Assembly: GCF_041270065.1 (NCBI RefSeq)
Contig: NZ_CP065958.1
Coordinates: forward strand, 6,138,001 to 6,202,000
Direction: 5' to 3'
Length of the DNA stretch: 64,000 nucleotides
Origin: Streptomyces fradiae
GTDB taxonomy: Bacteria > Actinomycetota > Actinomycetes > Streptomycetales > Streptomycetaceae
Shown here piece by piece: positions 48,289 through 59,939 of this stretch. The notes below the pieces were generated by a model. It saw only the letters and a list, made by a program, of their open reading frames with translations. It did no database searches and was not told the origin of the DNA. The position numbers and the translations under genes are program-made. How positions within the stretch are numbered: the first letter of the stretch is position 1; every line of letters begins with the position of its first letter.

Positions 48289-51200
48289 CGACTCGCAGAC
48301 GGTGCGGGACCTCGACATCGCCATCGTCGCCATGGAGGGCCGCTTTCCGGGGGCCCGCGACGTGCCGGAGTTCTGGGCCGGCCTGGTGGCCGGCACGGAG
48401 TCCGTCCGGCCGGTCGGCGACGCCGACTTCCTCGCCGCGGGCGGCGACCCGGCCGCGCTCGGCGACCCGTACCTCGTCAGGGCGGCCGCGGCGATCGACG
48501 ACGCCGACCTCTTCGACGCGGACTTCTTCGGCCTGCGGGCCGAGGACGCCGAGCTGATGGACCCGCAGCAGCGGGTCTTCCTGGAGGTCTGCCACCACGC
48601 CCTCGAACAGTCGGGCCACGACCCCGAGCGCTTCGACGGGGTGATCGGCGTCTACGGCGGGGCCAGCCAGAGCCGGTACTACCTGAACCACGTGCGCCCC
48701 CGCATGGACGAGTCGGCCGAGCCGCTGCGGGCCTGGTCGGCGTCGATGGGCAACGACCCCGGCGTCTTCGCCACCCGCGTCGCCTACGCGCTCAACCTGA
48801 CCGGGCCCGCGCTGACCGTCCAGACGGCCTGCTCCACCTCCATGGCCGCGATCCACCTCGCCTGCCAGGACCTGCTGTCCTACCGCTGCGACGTCGCGCT
48901 CGCCGGCGGCTCGTCCATCAACCCGGCCGCCCGGCGGGGCTACCGCTACACGCCCGACGGCCCGTTCTCGCCCGACGGCCACGTCCGGGCCTTCGACGCA
49001 CGGGCCGAGGGCATGGTGCCCGGCGACGCCACGGCGGTGGTCGTCCTCAAGCGGCTCACCGACGCGGTGGCCGACGGCGACCGCGTCCGGGCCGTCATCA
49101 AGGGCACCGCGCTCAACAACGACGGCAGCCGCAAGGTCGGCTTCACCGCGCCCAGCCCGCTCGGCCAGGCCGAGGTGATCCTCGCAGCCCACGCGGCCGC
49201 CGAGGTAGACGCCGACACCATCGGCTACGTGGAGGCCCACGGCACGGGCACCCCGGTCGGCGACCCGATCGAAGTCACCGCGCTCACCCAGGCGTTCGCG
49301 GAGACCACCACGCGCACCGGGTTCTGCGCCCTCGGCTCGGTCAAGACCAACATCGGGCACACCGACGCCGCGGCCGGCGTCGTCGGCCTGATCAAGGCCG
49401 CCCTGGTGGTGGAGCACGGCCAGATCCCGCCCACGCTCCACTACACCGCCCCCAACCCGCTCATCGACCTCGGCTCCTCGCCCTTCCACGTCAACGACCG
49501 GCTCACCGAGTGGCCGGCCGGTCCGACGCCGCGCCGGGCCGGCGTGAGCTCCTTCGGCATCGGCGGGACGAACGTCCACGCCGTCCTCGAAGAGCCGCCC
49601 GCGCCCCCCGCCGCCCCGGCGGCGCGCGAGACCGGCGAGGGCTGGGTCCTGCTGCCCTGGTCGGCCCGGTCCGCCGAGGCCGCCGACCGCCTCGGCGCCC
49701 GGCTGGGCGACCACCTCGCCCGTACCCCCGGCCTCGACCTCGGCGACATGGCGCACACCCTGACCCAGGGCCGCCGGACCTTCCCGCACCGCCGCTTCGC
49801 CGTCTGCCGCGACCGGGACCAGGCGGTGGCGCTGCTCGGCACCCCCGGGCCCGCCGTACCGCCCGTCGACGGCCCGGCCGAGCGGCCCGTCGCCTTCCTG
49901 TTCCCGGGCGGCGGCGCGCAGTACGAGGGCATGGGCCGCGGCCTGTACGAGACCGAGCCGGTCTTCCGCGAGGCGCTCGACCGCTGCGCCGCCATCCTGG
50001 AGCCCGTCCTGGGCTTCGACGTACGAGCCGTCCTGCACCGCGGGGAGGAGGGCGCCCGGTCGAGCCTGCTGCCCGGGCTCGTCGCGACCGAGTACGCCCT
50101 CGCCACCCTGCTGATCTCCCGGGGCGTCAGGCCGCAGTCGCTCATCGGGCACTCGGCCGGCGAGTACACCGCCGCCTGCCTGGCCGGGGTGATGTCCCTG
50201 GAGGACATGCTGCCCCTGGTCGCCAAGCGGCAGTGGCTCCTGGAGCGGGCCGGCGGGGTCGCGGTCAGCGTCCAGCTGGGCGAGCGCGAGCTGGACGCGT
50301 ACCTCACCGACCGGCTCTCCCTGGCCACCGTCAACGCGCCCGCGCTGTGCACCGTGTCGGGGCCGGAGGAGGACATCCGGGAGCTCGAAGCCCGCTGGGA
50401 CGCCGACGGCGTCGAGTACCAGCGGGTCCACTTCCCCAGCGCCGTGCACTCCTGGCTGCTCGACTCCGTCCTGGACGACTTCGCGGCCGAGCTCGCCGAG
50501 GTCACCCTGCGTCCGCCCGCCATTCCCTTCGTCTCCAACGTCACCGGCACCTGGATCACCGACGCGGAGGCGACCAGCCCCGACTACTGGCTGCGGCACA
50601 CCCGCCGGACCGTGCGCTTCGCCGACGGCCTCGCGGCACTCCGCACGGGCACGGATCCAGTCCTCGTGGAGGTCGGACCGGGCCGGATCCTCACCCGGTG
50701 CGCCCAGCTGCAGTTCGGCGACGCCGTGCCCACCGTGGAGACCATGCGCCACCCGCGCGCCGACCAGCACGACCAGCAGATGCTGCTCACCGCGCTCGGC
50801 CGGATCTGGCAGCTCGGCGCCCGGCTGACGCGGGACGCGGAGAACCCGGCGACGGGGGAGGACGAGCGGGGCGGCGGCCGCCGGGTCCCGCTGCCCGGCT
50901 ACCCCTTCGAGCGCAAGCGGTACTGGCTGGACGAGGTCCGCCCCGCCGCCGCTGCCGCCGTTTCCGCCGCTTCCGTACGCGACCTCGCGGAGGCCGAACG
51001 CGAACTGTGGCGGAGCACCGGGGTGACCACGGTGCCGGCGCGGCTGCGCGAGGACTTCGACCGGCTCGCCGGTCTGCGGGCCGCCGCGTTCCTGCGCTCG
51101 GCGGGCGTGGACACCACGGCCGGCCGTACGTACGCCCCCGAGGACCTGGTCCGCCGGCTCCGGCCGGCCGGCCCGTACCGCAAGCTCGCGGACGCCCTGC

Positions 51201-52498
51201 TGCACCTGCTCCAGGAGTCGGGGGTGCTGGCCCGCGAGGGCGACCTGCTGCGGTTCACCGGCGGCGCCGACGCCGGCGCCGCGGAGGAGGAGCGGCTCAC
51301 GAGGTCCGTCACCGCGGCGCACCCGTCGCTCGCGAAGGACCTGGAGCTGCTCGACACCTGTCTGGCCGGCTGCGCGGACGTGGTGCGCGGCGACACGGAC
51401 GGCACCGCGGTGCTGATCCCCGACGGCCGTACGGACCTCACCGCCGCCGTGCTCGAACCGCACATGGACCAGGGCGACTTCGCCCTGTACCGCACGCTGC
51501 TGACCGAGCACGTCGTCGAGCTGGCGCGCGCGGCAGGCGGCCGCCCGTTCCGGATCCTGGAGACGGGCGCCGGGCGGGGCCGGCTGACCTGGACCGTGGC
51601 CGAGGCCCTGCGGGGCATCCCCGGAGTGCGCTACCACGTCACCGACCTGGGCCGGTCCTTCGTCCTGGAGGCCGAGCGCGAGGCCGCGCGGCGGGGCATC
51701 GACTTCATGTCCTTCGGCGTCCTGGACATCGGACAGGCCGTGGAACCCGAGGAGCTCGGCGGCGCCTTCGACGTGGTGCTCGCCTTCAACGTGCTGCACA
51801 TCCCCGCCGATCTGCGGGAGACCACCCGGCACGTCCGGCGGCTGCTGGCCCCCGGCGGCCGGCTGTGCGCCCTGGAGACCGTACGGATGCCCTGGGCGTC
51901 CCAGTTGGCCGTGGGGCTGCTCCCGCAGTGGTGGGCGTTCGAGGACGACCTGCGCCGGCACACGCCGATCCTGCCGGCCGGCCGGTGGCGCGAGCTGCTG
52001 GTCTCGGAGGACTTCGACGAGGTACGGGTCCTCAGCGACGAGCGGGACGCCCGGTCGCTGATCCCGCACGCCCTCGTCGTCGGCCGCCGCCCCGCCGCCG
52101 CCGACGACGACGGTGGTGGCGCCGGGGCCGGGGCCGCGCCGACGCCGGAGGAGACCGGCCCGGCACGGCAGCCGCGGCCCGCCCTCGGCGTCGCCCACCG
52201 TGCCCCGTCGACCGACACCGAACGCGTCGTCGCCCGCCACTGGGAGGAACTCCTGCGCGTCGACGGCATCGGGGCCGACGACAACTTCTTCGACCTCGGC
52301 GGCGAGTCCCTGCTCGCGCTGCGCCTCGTCAAGCGGCTGAGCGACGAACTGGGCGTCGAACTGCGGGTGAAGAAGCTCATGGAGCGGCTCACCGTCGCGA
52401 CGATGGCCGCCGAGGCCGACGCGCTGCGCGGCGGCGCGGACGCCGCCCCCGCCCCCCGGATCGCCCCCAGCGCGCGCCGAGGCCGGCGCACCGGCTGA
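48281..52498 (+). CDS. Polyketide synthase module KS-AT-cMT-ACP
   Basis: 1405 residues. KS Cys184 (TACSTS), VEAHGTGT and [10 protein letters not shown] intact; AT Ser625 in GHSAGEY with an unusual SAVH at 720-723 in place of HAFH or YASH; a C-methyltransferase domain with SAM motif E1094-TGAGRG; ACP Ser1343 in DLGGESLLA. No ketoreductase or dehydratase. It should add one malonyl unit to the dipeptidyl chain and C-methylate it, giving a propionate-like unit with a beta-keto group; reduction must come from another protein. Overlaps the NRPS gene upstream. Confidence 0.94.
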
Positions 52499-52584
52499 CC
52501 GCCCACCACCCCCACCCCTCACATCCCCACCTCGTCCTGATCCACCGGCGCAGAGCCGGGTGCTAGCCGCCAAGGAGTACACCG

Positions 52585-55500
52585 ATGCCGTCAGCTACGA
52601 CGAGCGAGACGCCGGAGCCGGCCGACGCCCTGGAGTTCCCGGCCACCTACGCCCAGCAGGGACTGTGGTTCTTCTACCGCCTCAACCCGCACAGCGCCTT
52701 CTACAACGTGTCGATGGTGCACCGGCTCACCGGTGAACTGGACACCGCCGTCCTCCGGCAGGCCCTGAACGACGTCGTACGGCGTCACGAGGCGCTCCGC
52801 ACGACCTTCCGCGAGCACGAGGGCGAGCTGCGCCAGGTCGTCGCCGAAGCGGTGGACATCGCGCTGCCCGTGCACGAGGCCGCCGGCTCCCCGGCCGACC
52901 GCACGGCCCCGCACGAGGACCCCGCGGTGCGCGAGCAGCTGACCGGGCTCATCCAGGCCCCCTTCGACCTGGAGAACGGCCCGCTGCTGCGCGCCGCCCT
53001 GGTGCGCACCGCGCCCGCCGATCACCTGCTCGTCCTGTCGATGCACCACATCGTCGTCGACGGCTGGTCCCTGGGCATCTTCCTGCGGGAGCTCGCCGAG
53101 GCCTACCGGGCCCGACGCGCGGGCGGGGCCCCGCAACTGCCGGAACTGGACATCCAGTACGGCGACTACGCGGAATGGCAGGCCGAGCAGCTGCGCGGCC
53201 CGGCTCTCGAGGACGGCCTCGCCTACTGGCGTACGCGACTGAGCGGCGATCTGCCCGAGCTGCGGCTCGCCACCGACCGGCCGCGCCCCGAGACCCGTTC
53301 GTTCGCCGGCGCCCGCTTCGACTTCGCCTTCGACGAGGAGCTCACCGCGCGGCTCAAGGAGATGTGCCGGGCCCAGGGCGTCACCCTGTACATGGCGCTG
53401 TTCGCCGGCGTCTCCACCCTGCTGCACCGCTACACCGGGCAGGACGACTTCGTCCTCGGCACCCCGATGGCCGGGCGCGACGACGCCCAGACCCAGCCGC
53501 TCATCGGCTCCTTCGTCAACACCCTGCCGATGCGCGCGGACCTCTCGGGCGATCCGTCCTTCACCCGACTCCTGGGCCGCGTGCGGGAGATGAGCCAGGG
53601 CGCGTACGCGCACGACGACATCCCCTTCGAGAAGATCGTGGAGGACGTCGCTCCGCAGCGCGGCATCGGCGCCAACCCGCTGTTCCAGGTCACCTTCGCG
53701 CTCCAGAACTACGAGCTCGGCGGATTCGAGCTCGACGGCGTACGCGCGGAGCGCATCGCCGTCGAGGAGGGCACCGCCCGCTTCGACCTGGAGGTGCACT
53801 GCTGGGACGACCCGCACCGGCTGCGCGGCTCCTTCGTCTACAGCACCGACCTGTTCGACCGCGTCACCATGGAGCGCATGGCGGCGCACCTCACCAAGGT
53901 GTTCGAGGGCGCGCTGGCGGACCCGTCCCGGACCGTCGGCGAGCTGTCCCTCCTCACGGAGGACGACCGCCGGGTCCTGGACGCGGTCGCCGGTGCCGAT
54001 GCCGGTCCCGGTGCCGGGTTCGACGCCGACGCCACCGTGCCGGGGCTCTTCGCCGCCCAGGCGGCGGCCCGCCCCGAGGCCATTGCGGTACGGGCCCCCG
54101 GCGCCGCCCTGTCCTACGCGGAACTCGCCGCGCGCGTCAGCGCCCTCGCGGCCCGGCTGCGCGACACCGGGCTCACCCCGGGCACCCGGACCGGCCTGCA
54201 CCTCGACGGCCCGGTCGACGAGCTGGTCGGCACCCTCGCGGTCCTGGCGGCGGGCGGCGTGTGCCTGCCCCTGAGCCCGTCCGACGACCCCGCGCTGCTG
54301 GGCCGCTCGGCCCGCCGCACGGGGCTCACCCTGTTGCTCACCCGAGGCGCGGCCATCGACTGGGCGGACGGCCTCGCCGCCGTGGACCTGGACGGCATGG
54401 ACCTTGACGCGGGTCCGGACGCGGCGCGGGCACCCGTACCGCCCGCGGGTTCCGCCCCCGCGCTCCTGCTCGACGTGCCGGGCGGCCCGTACGTCCTCGA
54501 CCACGCGGGGCTCGCCGACCGGCTGGCCCGGCTGGCCGGACTGGCCGAACTGACCACCGCGGACACCGTCGCGCGGCACGCCGCCTGGGGCCAGGAGCGC
54601 GCCGTGTGGGAAGCGCTGCTCCCGGTCTGCCACGGGGCGAGCCTGCTGGCCGGCGACGGGGCCACCGTGGCGATCGCCGCGGACTCCGACCTGGCCGGCC
54701 TGGCCGCCGTACAGACGCCGGCCGGCTCCCCCCGGACCCTGCTGTGCCTGGCCTCCGTCCCGTCGCCCGCGCTCCTCCGCCGCTGCCACGACCGCTTCGG
54801 CTCCTCGGCGCGCTGGGTGTACGCCACCCCACAGGCCGGCCCGGCCGGCGTCGCCGATGCGGCCCCGGCGGCCACGGCCCTGCTCTTCACACCCCTCCGG
54901 CCGCTCCAGGTCCTCGACGCGCACGGAGCCCCCGTCCCGGTCGGCGTCCCCGCGCAGGTACACGGCGCCGGCCCCGGCCTGGCCCGCCCCGTCGCCGGGA
55001 ACAGCCCGGTGGCCCGCCCCGCCGCCGGCGACTGCGGACGGATCGACGCCGACGGCAAGCTGGAGATACTCGGCCGCCGCCCCGGCACCGCCGTCGTGTC
55101 CGGCGTGTCCGTCGACCTCGCCGAGGTGACCGCGGCGATCCTGGCCGAGCCGGAGGTCGCCGAGGCCGCGGTCGTCGAGCGCCCCGCCGCCGCCGGGCAC
55201 ACCGAGCTGGTCGGCTACGCCGTCCGCCGTGGCCAGGTGACCGCGCAGCGCATCGCGCAGGCCGCGCGTGCCGCGCTGCCCGGCGGCGCCGCTCTGGCCG
55301 CGATCGTGTTCGTGACGGCCCTGCCGCGTACCCCCGGCGGCGGTGTGGACACCACCGCACTGACGGAACTCCCCGTCCTCGACGAGGAGCTGGCGGGCGC
55401 GTGGGAGCAGGCGCTGGCCGAGCGGGGTGCCCCCGCCGTCGTGGTGGTCGCGGAGCGCGAGCCGGCGCCGGCCGACGACGACTTCGTCGATCCGCGGGCC

Positions 55501-58500
55501 CTCGCCCGCGACACGGCCGCCGAGCCGTCCCAGGCCAGGCACTCGGACGTGCCGGCGATCAGCAGCGGCGGGCCCGCGCTCGACCCCGGCGCGGTGAACC
55601 TGGCCGAGGTGCTGCGCCGGGTGGCCGCCGACCCCGCCTCCGGCGACATCGTGTACGTCTCGCCCGACGGGGCGGAGGACCACCAGTCGTACGGCGAGCT
55701 GCGCGACGAGGCGTCCCGGGTCCTGGGCGGACTCCGCGCGCGCGGCGCGCGCCCCGGCGACAAGGTGATCCTCCAGCTCGCGGACAACCGCGACTTCGTG
55801 ACCGGCCTGTGGGCCTGCGTCCTCGGCGGGTTCGTCGCCGTGCCGCTCGCCGTGTCCCCCACGTACGCGGAGGACACGGCCGCCACCAACAAGCTCGCCG
55901 GCGCCTGGACGCTGCTCTCGGGTCCGCTGCTGCTCACGGACCGCACGCTCGCGGGCCCGCTGCGCGGTCTTGCCGACCGGCTCGGCTGGGCGGAGCTCCG
56001 GCTCGCCGTGCTCGACGAACTGCGGGACGGCCCGCGGGCCGACGACTGGCACGACGCCCAGGGGGACGACCTGGTCCTCCTGCTGCTGACCTCCGGCAGC
56101 ACGGGTCGCCCCAAGGCGGTCGAGCTGCGTCACCGCAACGTGCTGACCCGCACGGCGGCCGCGCAGCACGTCTACGAACTGACCTGCCAGGACGTCTCGT
56201 TCAACTGGATGCCGCTGGACCACGTCGGCGGCATCGTGATGTCCCACATCCGCGACGTCTTCGTCGGCTGCCGGCAGATCCAGGCCCCCACCCAGTGGGT
56301 GCTCGCCGATCCGCTGCGCTGGACGGCCAAGATGGCCGAGCACCGGGTGACGACCACCTGGGCCCCGAACTTCGCCTTCGGTCTGATCGCCGAGCGTGCC
56401 GAACTGCTCGCCGGGCAGGACTGGGACCTCAGCGCCCTGCGCGTGGTCATCAACGGCGGCGAGGCCATCGTCCCCCGGGTCACCCGGCGCTTCATGGAGG
56501 CGCTGGCCCCGCTCGGGCTGCCCGCCACCGCCATGCGTCCCGCCTGGGGCATGTCGGAGACGTCCTCGGGCGAGGTCGACGACCGCTTCGACCCGGCGGC
56601 CTCGTCCGACGACGCCCAGTTCGTCCAAGTCGGCGCCCCCTTCCCGGGGTTCACCATGCGGATCGTCGACGCTGACGGCACCGTCGTCCACGAAGGGATG
56701 CCCGGCCGGCTCCAGGTCAGGGGACCGGCGGTCACCTCCGGCTACCACCTGAACCCGGAGCAGAACGCGGAGTCGTTCACCGAGGACGGCTGGTTCGAGA
56801 CCGGCGACCTCGCCGTGCTGTGGGACGGCAGGCTGACGATCACCGGCCGGGCCAAGGACGCCATCATCATCAACGGCCACAACTTCCACTGCCACGAGCT
56901 GGAGGAGTGCGTCGAGGAGCTCGACGAGGTCGAACGGTCCTTCACCGCGGCCTGCGCGGTGCGCACCGCCGACAGCTCCACCGACGAACTGGCCCTGTTC
57001 TTCTGCCTCAAGGACGGGGCGGCCGACGCCGAGGCCATCGCCCGCATCCGCGCCAAGCTGCTGCGCGAGGCCGGGGTCAACGCCTCCTACCTGGTGCCCG
57101 TCACCCGGGACCGCATCCCCAAGACCGAGATCGGCAAGATCCAGCGCAGCCTGCTGCGCAAGGAGTTCGAGGCCGGCGCGTTCGCGGCCGCACTGCGGCG
57201 CACCGGAGCCGTGACGGACGACGGAACCGCCCTGCCCAACTGGTTCCACCGCCCCGTGTGGCGGCGTGCCGCGGCCGGCCCCCGGCCCCTCGCGCCGGCC
57301 ACCGGCCACACCCTGCTCGTCGCCGACGGGCACGGCCTCGCGGACGCCCTGGCCGGCCTGCTCCGTGCCCGGGGCGAGCGCTGCACCGTCCTCCCCGCCG
57401 ACACCGCCCGCACCACCGACACCGCACACGCCCGGGAGGCGTACGGCGCCGTGGACCGCGTCGTCCACCTCGCCGGCTGCGCCCCGTACCAGGAGCTGCC
57501 CGCCGGTACGGAGGAGTTCGCCACGGCCTACCGGCAGGGGCCGCTGGCCGTCGCCGAACTGGCCGGCGCCGTGGCCCGGGCCAACCCCGAAGGCCGCCCG
57601 GTGACCCTGGCCGTGGTCGCCACCCACAGCCAGTGGGTGCGCGAGGGCGACCGCGTGATGCCCGAGCGGGGCGCCGCGGCCGGCGTGGTGAAGTCCGCCG
57701 GCCAGGAGTACGACTGGCTGCGCGCCACCCACCTCGACGTGGAGCCGCAGCAGCCCGCCGACCTGGCGCACCGGATCCTGGAGCTCCTTGACGCCGCCGG
57801 CAACGAGCCCGAGCAGGCGCTGCGCGGCGGCGAGCGCTGGGTGCGCCGTATCGAGCGGCTGCCCGCCGCCCCGTCCGCGGCCGTCGGACTCACCCGGGGC
57901 GAACTCGTCGTCGTCAGCGGAGGCCTGGGCGGCCTCGCCGTCGAGACCGCCGCCCACCTGCTCTCCGCATATGGCGTACGGCTGCTGCTGCTCGGCCGTA
58001 CCGCCCTGCCCTCCGAGGACGGCTGGGACGAGGCGCTCGCCGCCGGCGGGCGGACCGCCGAGCGGATCGCCGCCCTGCGCCGGCTGCGCGCCCTGGGCGA
58101 GGTGCACTACGCGGCCGCCGACGTCACCGACGAGGCCGCCGTGCGCGCGGCCCTCCACGACGCCGAGCAGCGCTTCTCGGCGCGGGCGGCCACGGTCCTG
58201 CACCTCGCCGGCCACTTCCACGAGGCCCCGGTGACCGAGGCCTCGGAGGCAGACTGGGCGGAGGTCACCCGGGCCAAGGTGCTCGGCGCCGCCGTCCTGC
58301 ACCGGCTGATGAAGGACCGGCCGGGGGCGCGCTTCCTGTCGTACTCCTCGGTCAACGGCTTCTTCGGCGGCGCCAACGTCTCCGGATACGCCGCCGCCAA
58401 CGCCTTCCTGGACGCGCTGGCCGTCCACCAGTCCACCGCGCACGGCATGCGCGCCCAGAGCCTGGGCTGGACCATGTGGGACGAGCTGGGCCTCAGCCGC

Positions 58501-59910
58501 GGATATGCGCTGAAGGCCCTGACCGAGGCCCGCGGATACCGCGTCCTCGCCCCCGGACAGGGCGTCGCCTCCCTCGACGTCGCCCTGCGGCACGGCACCC
58601 CGCAGCTGCTGATCGGCCTTGACCACACAGCGCCCTGGGTGGCCGGCCGGCTGCTGACCGCGACCGCGCCCCTGCACCGGCTGGTCGGCTACCGCACCGC
58701 CGGGTCCGCCGGGTCCGCCGACGACGCCCGTGGTGCCCTCGGCCTGCCGGACCGCTACGGGACCCGTACGGACTGCGAGTTCGCCACGGTGGCCGAGCTG
58801 CCCGTCACCGAGAGCGGAGAGGTCGACCGCCGGCGGCTCGCCGAGGCGGGCGGCGCCGGTGCCGCGACCGCCGCGGCGGACGACCGCCCGCACACCGAGG
58901 CAGAGCAGCTCATCGCCGCCATCTGGTGCGATCTGCTCGGCCTGGCGGAGGTCGGCGTCCACGACAACTTCTTCGACATCGGCGGGCACTCGCTGCGCGC
59001 GGCCATGCTGCTCAGCCGGCTCCGCGCCGAGCTGGGCGTGGACCTGACCATCGCCTCGCTCTTCGAGAACCCCACCATCGCCGGACTGGCCCGGCAGCTC
59101 GACCCGATGACGGCCCAGGACCCGCTGGCCGTGGTGCTGCCGCTGCGCCGCGAGGGCGACGCCGCCCCGCTGTTCTGCCTGCACCCCGGCGGCGGCATCA
59201 GCTGGTGCTACTCCGGCCTGCTCGGCGGCCTGCCGGACCGGCACCCGGTCTACGGCATCCAGGCCCGCGGCCTGAACGGCACGGAGCCCCTGCCCACCAC
59301 CCTTGACGAGATGGTCGACGACTATCTGGCGCAGGTGCGCGAGATCCGGCCGACCGGCCCGTACCACTTCCTCGGCTGGTCCTTCGGCGGTGTCATCGCC
59401 CACGCCATGGCGACCCGGCTGACCGCCGAGGGCGAGCGGGTCGGCGTCCTCGCCATGATCGACGCCTGGCCGGCCGACCCGGAGCTCGACCCGGAGTTCG
59501 GCGACGACCTGAACGTCGAGAAGGAGATGCTCGGCGCGCTGCTCGCCGACGCCGGGTACGAGGGCCCCGTCGACGAGGAGCTCACCCGCACCCGGGCACT
59601 GGAGATCCTGCGCAGCGAGGGCAGCCCGCTCGGCAACCTCACGGAGGAGAGCATCAGCTCGCTCGTCGCCATCGCGGCGAACAACGTCACGCTGCGCGCC
59701 GGCGAGCTCCGGCCGTACGACGGCGATCTGCTCCTCTTCCACGCGGACGGGGACGACCGCGACGCGGACGCCGTGACGCGCAGCTGGCAGCGGTTCAGCA
59801 CCGGCCGGATCGACAACCGCCCGATGCCCTACGGCCACAACAGCATCATCCACCCCAAGCCGCTGGCCGAGATCGGCGCGGCGGTCGGAGAGCGGATGGC
59901 GAACGGATGA
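52585..59910 (+). CDS. NRPS C-pseudoA-acyl ligase-KR-T-TE
   Basis: 2441 residues. C domain with HHIVVDG at 154-160; a degenerate adenylation-like region (about 480-960) in which the P-loop is replaced by LLDVPGGPYVLDHAGL near 628; a second, complete acyl-AMP ligase domain (about 1005-1545, TSGSTGRPK from 1169) resembling PksJ-type acyl ligases rather than amino-acid A domains; a PKS-type KR with VSGGLGG near 1773 and Tyr1935; T Ser2136; TE Ser2266 in GWSFGG. The embedded KR matches what is reported for pyridomycin, where an alpha-keto acid is reduced to a hydroxy acid. The TE would close the depsipeptide ring onto Thr. Confidence 0.94.
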   Translation: MPSATTSETPEPADALEFPATYAQQGLWFFYRLNPHSAFYNVSMVHRLTGELDTAVLRQALNDVVRRHEALRTTFREHEGELRQVVAEAVDIALPVHEAAGSPADRTAPHEDPAVREQLTGLIQAPFDLENGPLLRAALVRTAPADHLLVLSMHHIVVDGWSLGIFLRELAEAYRARRAGGAPQLPELDIQYGDYAEWQAEQLRGPALEDGLAYWRTRLSGDLPELRLATDRPRPETRSFAGARFDFAFDEELTARLKEMCRAQGVTLYMALFAGVSTLLHRYTGQDDFVLGTPMAGRDDAQTQPLIGSFVNTLPMRADLSGDPSFTRLLGRVREMSQGAYAHDDIPFEKIVEDVAPQRGIGANPLFQVTFALQNYELGGFELDGVRAERIAVEEGTARFDLEVHCWDDPHRLRGSFVYSTDLFDRVTMERMAAHLTKVFEGALADPSRTVGELSLLTEDDRRVLDAVAGADAGPGAGFDADATVPGLFAAQAAARPEAIAVRAPGAALSYAELAARVSALAARLRDTGLTPGTRTGLHLDGPVDELVGTLAVLAAGGVCLPLSPSDDPALLGRSARRTGLTLLLTRGAAIDWADGLAAVDLDGMDLDAGPDAARAPVPPAGSAPALLLDVPGGPYVLDHAGLADRLARLAGLAELTTADTVARHAAWGQERAVWEALLPVCHGASLLAGDGATVAIAADSDLAGLAAVQTPAGSPRTLLCLASVPSPALLRRCHDRFGSSARWVYATPQAGPAGVADAAPAATALLFTPLRPLQVLDAHGAPVPVGVPAQVHGAGPGLARPVAGNSPVARPAAGDCGRIDADGKLEILGRRPGTAVVSGVSVDLAEVTAAILAEPEVAEAAVVERPAAAGHTELVGYAVRRGQVTAQRIAQAARAALPGGAALAAIVFVTALPRTPGGGVDTTALTELPVLDEELAGAWEQALAERGAPAVVVVAEREPAPADDDFVDPRALARDTAAEPSQARHSDVPAISSGGPALDPGAVNLAEVLRRVAADPASGDIVYVSPDGAEDHQSYGELRDEASRVLGGLRARGARPGDKVILQLADNRDFVTGLWACVLGGFVAVPLAVSPTYAEDTAATNKLAGAWTLLSGPLLLTDRTLAGPLRGLADRLGWAELRLAVLDELRDGPRADDWHDAQGDDLVLLLLTSGSTGRPKAVELRHRNVLTRTAAAQHVYELTCQDVSFNWMPLDHVGGIVMSHIRDVFVGCRQIQAPTQWVLADPLRWTAKMAEHRVTTTWAPNFAFGLIAERAELLAGQDWDLSALRVVINGGEAIVPRVTRRFMEALAPLGLPATAMRPAWGMSETSSGEVDDRFDPAASSDDAQFVQVGAPFPGFTMRIVDADGTVVHEGMPGRLQVRGPAVTSGYHLNPEQNAESFTEDGWFETGDLAVLWDGRLTITGRAKDAIIINGHNFHCHELEECVEELDEVERSFTAACAVRTADSSTDELALFFCLKDGAADAEAIARIRAKLLREAGVNASYLVPVTRDRIPKTEIGKIQRSLLRKEFEAGAFAAALRRTGAVTDDGTALPNWFHRPVWRRAAAGPRPLAPATGHTLLVADGHGLADALAGLLRARGERCTVLPADTARTTDTAHAREAYGAVDRVVHLAGCAPYQELPAGTEEFATAYRQGPLAVAELAGAVARANPEGRPVTLAVVATHSQWVREGDRVMPERGAAAGVVKSAGQEYDWLRATHLDVEPQQPADLAHRILELLDAAGNEPEQALRGGERWVRRIERLPAAPSAAVGLTRGELVVVSGGLGGLAVETAAHLLSAYGVRLLLLGRTALPSEDGWDEALAAGGRTAERIAALRRLRALGEVHYAAADVTDEAAVRAALHDAEQRFSARAATVLHLAGHFHEAPVTEASEADWAEVTRAKVLGAAVLHRLMKDRPGARFLSYSSVNGFFGGANVSGYAAANAFLDALAVHQSTAHGMRAQSLGWTMWDELGLSRGYALKALTEARGYRVLAPGQGVASLDVALRHGTPQLLIGLDHTAPWVAGRLLTATAPLHRLVGYRTAGSAGSADDARGALGLPDRYGTRTDCEFATVAELPVTESGEVDRRRLAEAGGAGAATAAADDRPHTEAEQLIAAIWCDLLGLAEVGVHDNFFDIGGHSLRAAMLLSRLRAELGVDLTIASLFENPTIAGLARQLDPMTAQDPLAVVLPLRREGDAAPLFCLHPGGGISWCYSGLLGGLPDRHPVYGIQARGLNGTEPLPTTLDEMVDDYLAQVREIRPTGPYHFLGWSFGGVIAHAMATRLTAEGERVGVLAMIDAWPADPELDPEFGDDLNVEKEMLGALLADAGYEGPVDEELTRTRALEILRSEGSPLGNLTEESISSLVAIAANNVTLRAGELRPYDGDLLLFHADGDDRDADAVTRSWQRFSTGRIDNRPMPYGHNSIIHPKPLAEIGAAVGERMANG

Positions 59911-59939
59911 CCCGCCCGGCAGCACCACAGGAGAAGACC

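Noticed and set aside
52591..59928. 2445-codon minus-strand frame opposite the second NRPS
   Set aside because: Same artefact as above; composition and lack of motifs argue against a real gene.
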